A stretch of DNA of 64,000 nt from Cladopsammia gracilis (taxonomy: Eukaryota > Cnidaria > Anthozoa > Scleractinia > Dendrophylliidae): contig JAJGOT010000211.1 of assembly GCA_022457155.1 (NCBI GenBank), positions 865,501 to 929,500 on the forward strand. Reading direction: 5' to 3'. This document shows positions 1 through 11,010 of the stretch, piece by piece (within the stretch, counting starts at the first letter, position 1; each line of letters begins with the position of its first letter). The position numbers and the translations under genes are program-made. The notes under the pieces are model-generated. The model was given only the letters and a program-made list of their open reading frames with translations. It did not search any database and had not been told where the DNA came from.

Positions 1-387
1 TGTTGAAATCCGACGATCGTTAATAGCCGACTATGGGAAAAGAGAACTTTCGAAAATTAGAGAATTGCGCCCGTGCCTGTGCCTGTGCGCCTGTGCCTGT
101 GCGCCGACGTATCCGATTTCCTTACTCCCCACCGAAATCGGATACGTCAGCGCGCAGGGTAGAGGACTTTGTATGCGTCCGCCATTTTTGATACACCAAC
201 ATGACGGCCGAATTGTATTTTTATTCATATACAGCTAAATTTTCTTTATAATTGTTTCTGTTCAGTTCATAGATTCAAAAGACCTCTGATCTGTATCCTC
301 GCTTTAGAAAAAAAAAGTGAAAAATAGTTGTTTTTGTTTAGCACATTTGAGACGCTCAGCCGCACAGCCAAAACATTTAAAATGCTA
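1..387. other. non-coding flank, no gene seen
   Basis: A short GC-rich patch at about 70-130 is made of repeated gtgcctgtgc units, and a near-palindrome around 104-150 pairs ccgatttc with gaaatcgg. No open frame here looks like a protein. The stretch ends at a TA dinucleotide that begins the next element. Confidence 0.5.
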
Positions 388-389
388 TA

Positions 390-1160
390 CAGTGGAACCC
401 CGTTATAACGGACACCGAAGGGACAAGAGAAAGTGTCCGTTATAACGGGGTGTCTGTTATAATGGGGTTTCTTACAGATTACGTAACTTTATTGAATTTA
501 TTAATATAAACTTCTATTATAGCATACACATCAATAACGTACATTTGAAACGTCTCAAATGAAAGCAAATCATAAAACCATGATAATCAAGTGAAGTTTT
601 TTTTCCTAACGAAATGTTTATCCTCTTGTCGTAATCATTCCATTCGTCTCTAATCAGGATTAAATCTTCACGAACAATTTCATAGCGATACAGTTGTTCT
701 TTTGCAAACAAAACTGTTATTTCCTAGCGAAAACGTCTGTGACGGTTGTTTGCTTTGACTCGTTGAATTTTTTTTTTTTCAGCCAAACGGAAAAATGACA
801 ATGTAAAGAAAAATAAAAAGACTGCACACTGAACATATTGTAGTCTTAGCTTACGTTTCTGTCTGGCCACTGTGGCGAACTCTTGTCGCATATGATATCC
901 AGACGGATACTTTCAATCGTACTGCATTAGTGAAGCCATTAACGCAATGGTGTGACGAAAGATTGTACTCAGACTGTCCGTTATAACGGGGTTGATTTTG
1001 TATTAAATTTTTCTGTTCGGGCTGTAAAAAAGTGTCCGTTGTCCGTTTTAACGGGGTCTTTTTAACAGAAAATGATCACCTTTCCGCCGGGACTTATAAA
1101 ACTGTCCGTTATACCGGGGTGTCCGTTATACCCGGATGTCCGTTAGGCGGGGTTCCACTG
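390..1160. mobile_element. pogo/Tigger-like MITE, 771 bp
   Basis: The element begins CAGTGGAACCCCG and ends with the inverse, GGGGTTCCACTG. It is flanked on each side by TA (388-389 and 1161-1162), the target duplication of Tc1/mariner-pogo elements. Inside both ends the phrase 'gtccgttataacggggt' recurs several times in both orientations as subterminal repeats. No transposase frame is present, so this is a non-autonomous copy. The CAGTGGAAC end is typical of the pogo/Tigger group. Confidence 0.85.
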
Positions 1161-1162
1161 TA

Positions 1163-1555
1163 TCTTCAAAGCAATGTATTGACATGAAACTTGGCAGGAC
1201 GATTACTTTTGCCTATATGAAGAACCTGTTAAAAGTAGGACTGTGTAGAATAAGCTGTTTAGATTTTAGAATTTTGATGACGTCGGGTGAAAACGATCTG
1301 TTAACGAGGCGCGAGATATCGCAGCGAGCTCTGTAGAAAACATAGGTAAGCAATGCGTGCAGAGAAATTTTTCATTATTTTTACTCTTTCGGCTTCCAGG
1401 AGCTAGACTGCTAGCTGTCCTTTTCCCGTTAATCGAGTGGGCGAGTTAATCACAAAAACAAGCTTGGTGAGACTGGAGCGAGCGAAAGAGCCGAGGGGAA
1501 ACTGGGGATCCGCCTCTTCCCCAGAGCCCGCTGAGTTCGCAATACTTTTCGGTAG
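1163..1555. other. non-coding, no gene seen
   Basis: Moderately GC-rich sequence with 'gagcgagcg' stretches near 1470-1490, a simple motif that recurs in this genome. No credible coding region or RNA gene was seen. Confidence 0.4.
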
Positions 1556-1906
1556 CCGATTCGCATATAGTTAACCGCATATAAGCGAGTCTAATTAACA
1601 TCAAATTACCGCATGCGAGCGGTTAAAGTAGGCCCAATTCTACGGTGGCCCACAAGGGTCAGCTGCAAACAAATAAAAGCAGCTGCAAACAAATAAAAGT
1701 TGCTTAGGTTAGGGTTAGGGTTAGTGCTTAACCCTAAACACTGCAGATCAGTGCTAAACTGGAGCTCTTTTCTCTCAGTTCTGTGACTAACGTCAGTAAT
1801 ATAAAGAATACTACTGTTAGGTAAATAGGGCCTATTTTACCGCTTGCATGCGGTAATTTGATGTTAATTAGACCCGCTTATATGCGGTTAATTATACGCG
1901 AATCGG
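1556..1906. mobile_element. foldback MITE with about 80-bp inverted arms
   Basis: The left arm (1556-1635, starting ccgattcgcatatag and ending ggccc) pairs with the right arm (1828-1906, starting gggcc and ending gcgaatcgg) with few mismatches. The arms enclose about 190 bp that include a duplicated 'agctgcaaacaaataaaag' phrase and TTAGGG-type repeats. There is no coding capacity. The superfamily cannot be assigned because no clear target duplication is visible. Confidence 0.75.
1704..1739. repeat. short internal TTAGGG telomere-type repeats
   Basis: About three TTAGGG units are followed, after a short gap, by an inverted CCCTAA-type unit. They lie inside the foldback element, so they are probably part of that mobile unit and not a former chromosome end. 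Confidence 0.7.
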
Positions 1907-4288
1907 GTGTTTCGGTCGGCTCGGCGCTCAGATCGCCGATCGCGTATTTGCTCGCCCGCTCGACATCCAGAGAGGGACTGCTTGCAGTCTATCCAGGAGC
2001 TGACTCGTCCCCAATGAGTCGTCTCTCTTGGCAAGACGCGGGGGACGCGCGTGGGGGATAAGCGCTTCCCTTGTTAATTAATATTAATAGGAGACTGATA
2101 GACGACTGCGGACGAGTGAGTTTCAGGAGCGACCGAAATAAAAATTCGACAAGAAGTGAAAGCTTAAGTTTGTTAAATTCGGATTTTGAAAAATAAACAA
2201 TACCGTAGGAAAAAAGGTGTGTTACGAGTTTTATCAACAGGCTAAAAAAATAAAACTACACCACATAAGCAGAGTTCGACTATTAAACCTAAAGTATGCA
2301 ATTTGTAAGCTTCTATGTGTACTTTGTCCTAAATCAGTTTTGATCTAAGCTATTTAGTGGAACATTTCCTAATGACGCACTGCGCCTTTATCTGAACGGA
2401 AAATCCCAATTATATCATTTAACCGGTTTTATTTCTTCGGAAAAGGAGAAAACTTTCCGGATTTATCTCTCCGCGGGAGCCCTTAATAAAGTAGGCTTTA
2501 AATTGAAAAATAAAATCATGAAAAACGTGATCCTACCCATGCTTTTATTTGTCGTTCACTGTTTCTTGTTGTAGCGCGTTTTTCAGTTGCGTGTCGTAAA
2601 ACCAAAACCCAAGAATTACTCTCGCCAAACACAACAGACGCAGACAATCCATTGAACCAATCAGAACTCGCAAATACAGGTAGCCGGCGCCAAGAGCGGG
2701 AAAACGCGTGCGAGTAACTCGCAATTCGTTTTGCCTTCACTTCTGATGGTTAAGAAAGTGCCGCGAGATTTTTAGCCAATCACAAAGCGTAGCAATGCAA
2801 AACCAAAGCAATTGTGTAATTACTTTCGACACTCAATTGGAAACGGATCTATGACAAATCATGACGCGTTAACTTAACAAATCTAAGATACCGATCGATA
2901 TTTGTTAATTAATTGTAGCCTTGTGTATTGCTCAATCCACATATTTAGAGTTATATTTATACGATAAAAGCTATTTCCTTTAGCGTGGAAGATAACGAAA
3001 AATTTTATCCATCATCTATCAAACACAGCGCTGCTGTTACTAAAATATAAAATTCAATCCATTTTCTTTCATAAGTCTAACCAAGCACTTGTTCCAGCTG
3101 GAGTTAAGCCTACAACTGAGTCTTACAAAAGTGAAACTTTATGTCTATGGACGAAATCCTGAAGTACTCTCATCGGATTCGGGCTTTTTTCAATATTTTT
3201 AAAAACGATAATTTCGTATATAGTTCGTGATCTTTTCTTTACCAATTTAGAATTTTTAATTTTGGCACGATTTACCACCCATCATTTGTCATAAGCTGAC
3301 GTATGTTAACTATTATATTTCATTTTTTCTCTTTTTATTCTTTTGTATTCGCATTCTAATGCTTTGTACGATGCTTGTGGTCTCCGGTGAATATTTGAAA
3401 TTGAAAATAGCCCAAATTAAAATTTAAAAAGCATCAAAGAAAATGACCCGCTTACGTTTGCAACGGTACTAAGTTTCGAAAGATTCCTTCATTCCTTGTT
3501 TTGTAAAAATACTAAATAATCGAGTATTTTTGTTGTTAATATAATAAAAAAATCGATTCGGCGGAAAACTCCTTGATTGTTATTTGCATTTTCTCGAAAT
3601 TATTTTTAAGGTGGTAAAACTATTAAATATTGATGACAAGTTTATGAATCTATGTTCAAGGTGTTAAGTGTTTTATTAACTTTTCTCGTCTCTATATTTT
3701 TTCGGCTTTCCAGAAACCAAGCATTGTTAATTAGTTTTTTGAGGAAATAATAAAGAGAGTTAAAACACGGATAAATGGGAAAGATAAACAAAGCCGTGTG
3801 TCTACGTTTTTTACTACGAGGCATTTAAAACAGTGTTTTACTAATGTCTTTGGTAAAACCGCAATTGTGTTCACTCTGCAAACCATTAAGCCATCCTTGA
3901 TTGGATTAGTTCACTGACAATATTCTATGTGACACATCTTAAGTCAGGTGAAAAGGATATTTTTCATCAATTCTTTTTACCAACTGAACAAAATTAATTT
4001 TAAATACAATTCTCACCCTGTTTTGTGTACATTCGTGATAAAAGAACAAGCACGAAGCAGATTCTTTGGGCTGTTTATACATCGTTATACCACAATTCTA
4101 CAAGCGTTTGTCCGTATTACGAACGTTGCGGAGTTATATTTTCGCCTGTGAGCATGATACGAAACATTTAAATCAGTTTTACTATTTTTGCGGCGTTTTT
4201 AGAAAGCAGTTGTTGTTTTATTTTTTTTTTTGTCCAAGCAGTTAAAAAAGAAAAAATTCAGAATAGTATAAAAGTTGAGACTACTTAC
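1907..4288. other. AT-rich intergenic DNA, no gene recognised
   Basis: Only short open frames without protein-like composition occur here. The GC-rich patch at 1907-2060 is a continuation of repeat-like sequence. The rest (2100-4280) is AT-rich and shows no convincing exon on either strand. It would hold downstream exons and introns of the minus-strand GPCR if that gene is complete, but none could be recognised. Confidence 0.4.
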
Positions 4289-4573
4289 CTTACAAAGTAC
4301 AGAATTGACATTCCAACCTAAGCGGATGAACGTAGCCAAACTTAGCGGCATTACAAATATGGCCATTAACGCATTGGAAATAACCAGGTTAAGAATAAAA
4401 ATATTTGTGGTCCTCTTCATCAAATGTTTGTTCCTGCATATGACAAACACGACGGAAAAGTTTAAGATGATAGAAGCAGCTATCACGATGACAAGGAGAA
4501 CTTCTTCCACAATGTGTGAAACTGGTGAAGTGACGCCATCTTTATCTCTGCTCTTGTACTCGCTCGTATTCAT
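4289..4573 (-). CDS. first coding exon of a rhodopsin-like (class A) GPCR
   Basis: The frame starts with a Met and a short polar N-terminus containing one N-glycosylation-type site (NTS, residues 2-4). It then shows TM1 (about residues 22-47, ending FVICRN with the conserved TM1 Asn in ILNFSVV), a short basic loop, TM2 (about 57-83, NIFILNLVISN...MP), and the extracellular loop Trp plus TM3 Cys in 'LGWNVNSVLCK'. Right after CK the minus strand reads AAG/GTAAGT, an excellent splice donor at 4288, so the open frame beyond it is intron. Class A receptors carry Asp at TM2 position 2.50 (NLxxxD). Here the motif reads NLVISN, an Asp-to-Asn change. Ligand unknown. No later exons were found to the left, so this is either a long-intron gene or an orphaned exon. 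Confidence 0.7.
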
Positions 4574-5909
4574 AGCAAATGCTGTTTGTTAGGCACATAG
4601 AAGAGTTGAATATTTATGTTGAAATCGTAATATTTAACGCATTTTCTGTAACAAATAGGAAACAAATCCTTTACGGCCCGAGGGAAGATGGCAATAATCC
4701 CCAATGTTTAACTTCCTTTGCTGGGATTGGTCCACGATTAGAATAACTTCCCATTATCGAAGATTTATCATTCCTAAAACGTGTTAAATCTCCAGGCGAT
4801 AACTCAGCTATATGAATATTTCATTTTCCAATTAGCCGACAGGCTTATTATATTTCTAGTTTATTCCTTGGATGTCATAGAGTTTATTGCCTACATCAAC
4901 GCTCAAATTGACATCAGACACGATGAATTTCACTCTATTTGCCAAAATAACTACGTATTGCAAAAACAAACAACTCAAGCAGGCTAGGTTATTCGTTCCT
5001 TCTTTTCCAGACAAAAAAATTACTCTATTATTTCGCTGTTGTTCAAGAACTGAGGTAAACGTTTAAAATAATAAAATTCATTCTTAGAGTGAAAAAGTCA
5101 GGCACCATATGGTTTCACCTGCACAAAAGTCTCAATTGCAACATGTATATTCGGCGGCATCAAATTTTCATTTTGGCTTTGTATTACCGACGAAAAACCA
5201 AAATAATCTACCAGATTCAGATCTTTTTCGGTATTCTTTTACACATTTTACTCAGTTGGAAATCCTAAATACTCATGAAATTCTTTTCACTCATAGATGG
5301 AAACGATTGCATATGTACTAATTTATGTGACTGTAATTGTTGAGTCTGTGGGCAAAACCTTGCAGTCTATTTTTTAAGGGCCTAAGGGTCCGTCATTTAA
5401 GTATAAAATTTCATTCAAATGAAAGCTATTTTACAATACTGCATCTTTCAAGTGATATTGAAATTTTGTTTTACAACTTTGAACTAGGACGCCACATGGG
5501 AGTGGAAAAAGTTAAAATATTGGAAATTTTACTCAATAGACTTGTTACAATTCCGGGCAGGGAATCCCACATTAATGACAGGTTTGCTCGTTGGAAATTT
5601 TCGAAAAACACCCCGAAAGGTAACAGAATCTCGTTGTACGACGAGCACCTCCGCCATTTTTATATGGAAATCCACCTCCCCCCTCGGGGGGGGGGGGGGG
5701 GGGAGGGGCACAATGTTGATCAATGTTTTCACATTTTGTTTTCGGTCTTGTGGGACGGCCATTGGTTATGCTGCAAAGAGCACCTTAAAATTAACAAAAT
5801 GATCCTGATTCAGTTTAAGAATCATATCTTTAAGATGTAGCTCCGTAAAGTCGGAAATATTTAAAGAACTGGTGAAATTAGAAATGGCATAAAACCGTAT
5901 GGTTCAAAA
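4574..5909. other. intergenic, no gene recognised
   Basis: The upstream side of the GPCR exon. Open frames around 5337-5840 overlap a G-run (about 5690-5703) and have no recognisable domain. I treat them as chance frames. Confidence 0.4.
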
Positions 5910-6320
5910 GGTGCATAACGCTATCCACTGGATTAATCATTATCCAGTGGATAAGCCTTAACAAAACCAATTGTGTTATCCACTGGATAGTGATTTATCC
6001 ACCGAATAAATCACTATCCAGTAGATAAGCCTTAACAAAACCAATTGTGTTTTCCACTGGATAAATCTCTATCCAGTGGATGGGCCTTAACAAAACCAAT
6101 TGTGTTTTCCACTGGATAAATCTCTATCCAGTGGATGGGCCTTAACAAAACCAATTGTGTTATACATTGGATAGAGATTTATCCACCAAATAAATCACTA
6201 TCCATGGCCAGTGGATGAACCTTAACAAAACCAACAGTGTTATCCACTGGATAAATCACTATCCAGTGTAACACAATTGGTTTTGTTAAGGTTCATCTGC
6301 TGGATAGTGATTTATTTCCA
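5910..6320. repeat. tandem/inverted repeats of a 'tatccactggata' MITE family
   Basis: The phrase 'ttatccactggata...aaccttaacaaaaccaattgtg' is repeated about six times in direct order. Each unit holds a small palindrome (atccactggat / atccagtggat). The last unit is inverted (ggttttgttaaggttcatc). The same core occurs in the complete MITE at 21270-21498, so this is an expanded derivative of that family. Non-coding. Confidence 0.75.
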
Positions 6321-6617
6321 AGCCCAAATGATAGCGGGACTCCAGGGCTCCAAGACCAAAATTGCGGGGCTTTATCTAGGGCTCCGGATTCCAGGCATTG
6401 TCGTTATTCTGGCAATTATAAATCGCTCCGGGGCTCCACAAAAGAAGAAGCAGAGCTCCTGTGACCCTCAACCCCCCGCATCCCCTCCCCCATTGGGACC
6501 CTAAACCCCCCCGTATCCCCTCTCCCATTGGGACCCTGAACCTTGCTGCTTGTACCCAGGATCCATGAGGATCTGCTTCAGCCAAAAATTAAAATAAAGA
6601 TAAAAGTAAAACTTTAA

Positions 6618-7170
6618 CCCTCGGACGTATTTTTCAATATTTTCAAGACCATTTACGATGGGAGCACATGCCGTTTTCAGTAGCTGTTCGTTTATCCTTG
6701 AGACACATTTTGGTAAAGTTTGGTGGTTGCTATGGTAACGAGATATGACGTCATAAGGAACACGAGGTCAAGCCATTTTTGACTAAAAATGCGTGTTGTT
6801 GACCTTTTTTCAGTGAAAAAAAAAACATAAAATGCTATCAAAAGCATGAAAATGTTTAATTGTACGCAGGAGCTCCTGTTGTACGTTATTTTGCAACTCT
6901 AGCAAACAATATTTGCAATTTCCGCATTTTCCCGATACAATTTAGTAAAATCCAAGATGGCGACCACCTTGGCGGCCATTTTGGATAACGTCACCGACGC
7001 ATCGCACATACACATAACACATCGCGGGCTATCTATTAGATGTAAAATATTTCCGAAATATTGCAACATCGCAAAAACCCAATAGGGCACCCCCCCCCCC
7101 CCTCCCCCGCCCCCCGCCCACCCCCCTAGGTACCACGGTAGGGGTATAAGTTTGCGTGTACGTCCGAGGG
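6618..7170. mobile_element. piggyBac-like MITE, 553 bp, TTAA target duplication
   Basis: Ends are CCCTCGGACGTA and its exact inverse TACGTCCGAGGG, flanked on both sides by TTAA (6614-6617 and 7171-7174). TTAA duplications with CCC-starting ends are the hallmark of piggyBac-type elements. The interior is non-coding, with a long C-run near 7090-7110 and 'agatggcgaccacc...cggccattttgg' palindromic sequence. Confidence 0.8.
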
Positions 7171-7174
7171 TTAA

Positions 7175-8313
7175 AGCTAAGCTGGCAACAGCGTACACTT
7201 TGTTGCGTAATACAATTCAGCTGGCCAGACCAACCTTCTTCAGGTACAAGATGTAACTAACATTTACAATGTGATGTTCGATGTAATCTTGCAAGGAAAA
7301 TTTCGTAATACAGAAGAATTTCACAATATAGAAAAATTTGTAATATAGAAGAATTTCGTAATGCAGCTAGGGAATCACATCTATAAAGCTAATAGTTTAA
7401 AAACTAACGGGAGAAACAAACGTGATGAAATGTAATACATATTCTAGACCGCAAAACAGTCCGTATTTTTGCGCGAGTCCTCCGAGAAAAGTGCGCGACC
7501 GAAAAGATCTTGAGCGAGTGTGGATACGTAGAGTGAGGCTGGGGAGAGACGCTAAAAATACAAAAAAAAAAAAACAGATAAAAAGCTGTCCATGGCTGTA
7601 ACCCTAGACCACCCTACTTTATCGGTTTCAGTCGTATTGGTGTCTTGTAAAGTTTATACCTTTTTACTTAGTCAGATCAACTTTGCAGTTTATCGTATGC
7701 CAAAAATACAGGTTTTATCCTTTTTCAGTACGAATTCGGTGAGAATTTTTCGTGCGTGTATAAAAGAACTACTCGACATTATTCCTGTTTGGATTAAAAT
7801 AATGTCTGATATATGATATTGATTTCATCTCAGGTGATAAAACAACTTAACAAAAATTAATAATTTTGAAGCGTGGGCAAGGAAAAAACGTGACTAAGTT
7901 CTTGTGTTGATAGCTTAAATCATACTTATCTTGATACAGTGTTTGCTTAATTAATTTGTTATGCAAATGTATTCAAAATTCACTGCTGGAAAATATCGTA
8001 AAAAATATAATAAACGGATAGTTAAAACACTTTAGGTTATTAATTCGAGTACAATGGTTCTTATCGCATAACAACACCGTACGAATTGACAAGGGTTCGT
8101 GATCTAACTCTTGGACTGAAACCGGCCCCCAAAAAATCATTTTCTACATCCATCTGCATTAAATGAACCTCAAACTATGTTCAAAGATTTAGGCCTCGTC
8201 CACACGTATCCGGATATTTTTTGAATCCGAAACTTTTTTTGGTGCTGTCATAAATTATGTAATGTAACTACGTCACAATACGCGCGACATGTAATTAAAA
8301 GGCAACAACAATG
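7175..8313. other. intergenic AT-rich DNA, no gene seen
   Basis: Includes a small block of repeated 'aatatagaagaatttcgtaat' units at about 7300-7365 and otherwise unremarkable AT-rich sequence. No exon was recognised. Confidence 0.4.
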
Positions 8314-8598
8314 AGGGATGGACCATAAGAAAAGTGATGGGGGGGGGGGGGTGGGAACTTTGGGAGAGGCAAGAAATTTTTTTTGGTCCACCTAAGGTGG
8401 AAATCTTTTTTTTTTTTCACTCGATGGCTGGAATATTTTTTTAATAGTTTATTTTTTAATTGCCTTGGGCAGTTTTTTTTTTGCGATAATGCGTGGGAAT
8501 TTTTTTTTTCCTTAATAATTTACTGGGAAAAATATCTTTTTTTTGCTTTTGCCCCACCCCCCCCCCCCCCCCCATCACTTTTCTAATGGTCCATCCCT
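8314..8598. mobile_element. MITE with G-run/C-run inverted ends, 285 bp
   Basis: The left end 'agggatggaccataagaaaa' continuing into gtgatgggggg pairs with the right end ccccccatcacttttctaat followed by ggtccatccct. The interior is T-rich with runs of 8-10 T. It has no coding capacity, and the open frame across it is low-complexity Phe/Pro. Superfamily unassigned. Confidence 0.75.
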
Positions 8599-9579
8599 AA
8601 AGTAGGGAGACGTTTTACTCGAAGGAGTTCGTAAACAGTTGTAACATTGTTTTTTTGTTTTTTTTTTTTACAATTTTTGAAGGTGTACTATATTTCGGCT
8701 ACCAACCTCCGTTGGCAATTTTGACAGTCTGGCGACTGCTTCGTTTACGCCACAATTTCATTCAGGCAAAACCATGGTTTCGGTTCTCCCCTCGAAACTC
8801 ATCAGTTGCCTGGTTTGTATTTGCTAGTTGCTACCTTTTCAGCAACGCATATTTTTGTTGAGAACGGTTAAACCATTCTGCTCAGCATAATTTTCAAATA
8901 TGTATGTATTTATACCCTTGGTGTGGATCGAATTTCCTCGTTTTCTATTGGCTCTTCAATAGAAATTTCGATAGTCCTCTCCTAAGCCTGTGTTTCTTTG
9001 GAAGGCATTATTTGAAAAATTTAGCACTTTCCTTCCTTAAGTTCGGAATGGATGCTATTAGATCAGTGCGCATTTCTTGATTTTATCCTCTGCCATATTT
9101 CTGAGTGCTTAATTATTTGTGTTGATCTTACACAAGGTAAAACGGGGCCTAACCTGGTTAAAGCTTCGTGCTTTTTTTGCCGGTGGGGGCCTTGCAGAAG
9201 AGCAGAAGAGGCGCCGGCGGAATACGGAGCGAACAACGAGCAAAAATTTTGCATTACTGTATGCTGGTTATTAGCCTGATTAGCCTGCTTTTGCTTTTGT
9301 CAGTAGTGACACAGAAGACGATGGCCGAGCTTCTCTATCGATTCTCTATCTTCTATCGCTAGAAGTTTCACCAGCGTTCTCGGATCCACTTTTATGAGCC
9401 TCGATGAAGTCCTTAACCTCTTCGAGCAAAGAGATGCACGTCGCGGGAAGGTCTTGATCTTGAGCGTCTCTCCGAGCAGCGATGTTGAAAATGGCATAAA
9501 TTTTCTTTGAGCGGGAAGAATGATCATAAATTATAATGAGCAACTGATTCTTACCCAGGTTCCACTCGGTTCGTTGGAA
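8599..9579. other. intergenic; one weak minus-strand exon candidate
   Basis: On the minus strand at about 9346-9545 a frame encodes a plausible mixed helical peptide that includes 'RSKKIYAIFNIAARR' and 'LLEEVKDFIEAHKSG' before a stop. It could be a last exon of an unrecognised gene, but the overlapping second minus frame is also open, and no acceptor or family match is evident. Confidence in a gene here is low. Confidence 0.2.
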
Positions 9580-9745
9580 AACAGAACAGAATTTGGGACA
9601 TCGTCAATTTCCGTTCTATTGCTCCAATTTCTGTTCCGTTGTGTTACGATGTTTTAAATTCTGTTTTGTTGGTTCAAATTCGTTCTGATTCCCTAAATTC
9701 TATTCTGTTGGTACAATTTCAGTTTTACTGTTTTGAGAAAAGAAT
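9580..9745. repeat. degenerate short tandem repeat (ttctgttctgttg / caattt)
   Basis: Units of roughly 25-35 bp built from 'ttctgtt(c/t)(t/c)gttg' and 'caatttc' recur about six times with substitutions. Non-coding. Confidence 0.55.
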
Positions 9746-10569
9746 TTGATGTAATTTGATGTTCTACATAACAGGATTTTGGCGGAGATGACCCCTCATA
9801 GGTCCTCATAATAATTCTACTTAAACTATAAGCAGTTGAATTCAAGGCTCTGGGACGTCCGTTTCATCTCGAGTGAAATAACACAACTAACACAAACTTG
9901 GTAGATTAAAACTAGTGAAAGCTAATTACACAGACTTCAGCTCTCTTCTTACATACCCAACGCAGGCCTGGTGTCAGTGATATGATTTGACCTCTAATAG
10001 AAGCTAAATCTCTTTCTTTCACAATCGTACGATCCCTCTTGAGAATCATAATTTATCTTGTATATAGTTTGATATATTGTAACTTCTTTTAGGTGTCCTC
10101 AAATGGCAGCAATGCTAAATCTTATTGACACATTAATAAAGTTATGATGATGATAATGAATGCTGATTATCATCAATCATGAATGCTAATCTTAAAACTT
10201 TGCAATTCTACGTTCTGTAACGGACAAATGACCTTCATAAGTGAACAACACAATGTCCAGCCAAGTAATTACTTGAACTGGTTCCCATAGGGATTTCTCT
10301 GCAATAATGAAACAGCGTTAACTGTCAAACTGTTGAAATTGGCTTGAACTTTGTTAGCACCTCCACTTTAAAAACCGTCATCTAGAAAAATTACCATTGA
10401 TAGGTGTGCCTATGCACTCCCACGAGGTTAGAACTGGCTACAAGTAACACTGTAATGTAATGGCAACACTGAAAACTGAAAATTTCATAACGAGACAAAG
10501 TCTAAAGCGTGGCAATAGACTGAATGATCTGACACGGGGAATTCAGTAATGCAAGAATCAATGAAATCA
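9746..10569. other. non-coding; simple repeat near 10140
   Basis: Contains 'aataaagttatgatgatgat', resembling the 3' tail of a retroposon followed by GAT microsatellite. No gene recognised. Confidence 0.35.
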
Positions 10570-11010
10570 CTAAAAAAACATCAATGGTTTTGACAACACC
10601 TTCGTTTTCCTCTGGCTTGTCGGCAGACATTGTGCCGAGCGAGTCTTGGAAGTCGTCAGCGAGCATTGGGCCCTACAGTGCCCGGACTTGTAGCACGCGA
10701 AGCAGCGACTTTGGTCCAAAGATCCCTTGACCTTGTGGAGACCTTGTCTCGGCTTAGCCGATATGATGGCGTCGCTTGGCTTCAAATTGAATTTATGTAG
10801 CCTTCGTTAGCCTTCTTCTTGAATCGATGCGGCTAATCGAATTTCATTTTCTTAATTCGTGCTAACTCGGCATTGGTTCTCTTAATATACTGATAGAGAC
10901 TCGTTGAAACTTGCTGCATAGGCTAGCAGACTTTCCCTATTCTTCGCCATTGATGACTTAACGATGTCGAGGACGTCGGACTCAAAGATAGGATCGCTTG
11001 TCTTCAACGA
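10570..11010 (-). pseudogene. gag-like CCHC zinc-knuckle remnant
   Basis: Reading right to left, protein-like segments ('DVLDIVKSSMAKNRESLLAY' and 'RFKKKANEGYINSI') lie in broken frames ahead of an intact 71-residue stretch. That stretch contains CFACYKSGHCRAQC, an exact C-x2-C-x4-H-x4-C zinc knuckle (about residues 28-41), followed by a basic tail. Zinc knuckles of this form bind nucleic acid in Gag proteins of retroelements. The 'FKKK...N...F' segment ahead of the knuckle resembles gag-like proteins of cnidarian retroelements (recollection of the family, not a search). No LTRs or pol domain were found nearby. Confidence 0.45.

Noticed and set aside
5337..5840. 167-codon plus-strand frame
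   Set aside because: Runs through a G-run, overlaps two other open frames, and shows no domain or composition typical of a protein.
8383..8586. Phe/Pro-rich 67-codon frame
   Set aside because: Translation of T-runs and a C-run in the MITE at 8314-8598.
9300..9527. Minus-strand 75-codon frame
   Set aside because: Overlaps a second minus frame with more protein-like composition; neither could be tied to a family or to splice sites.
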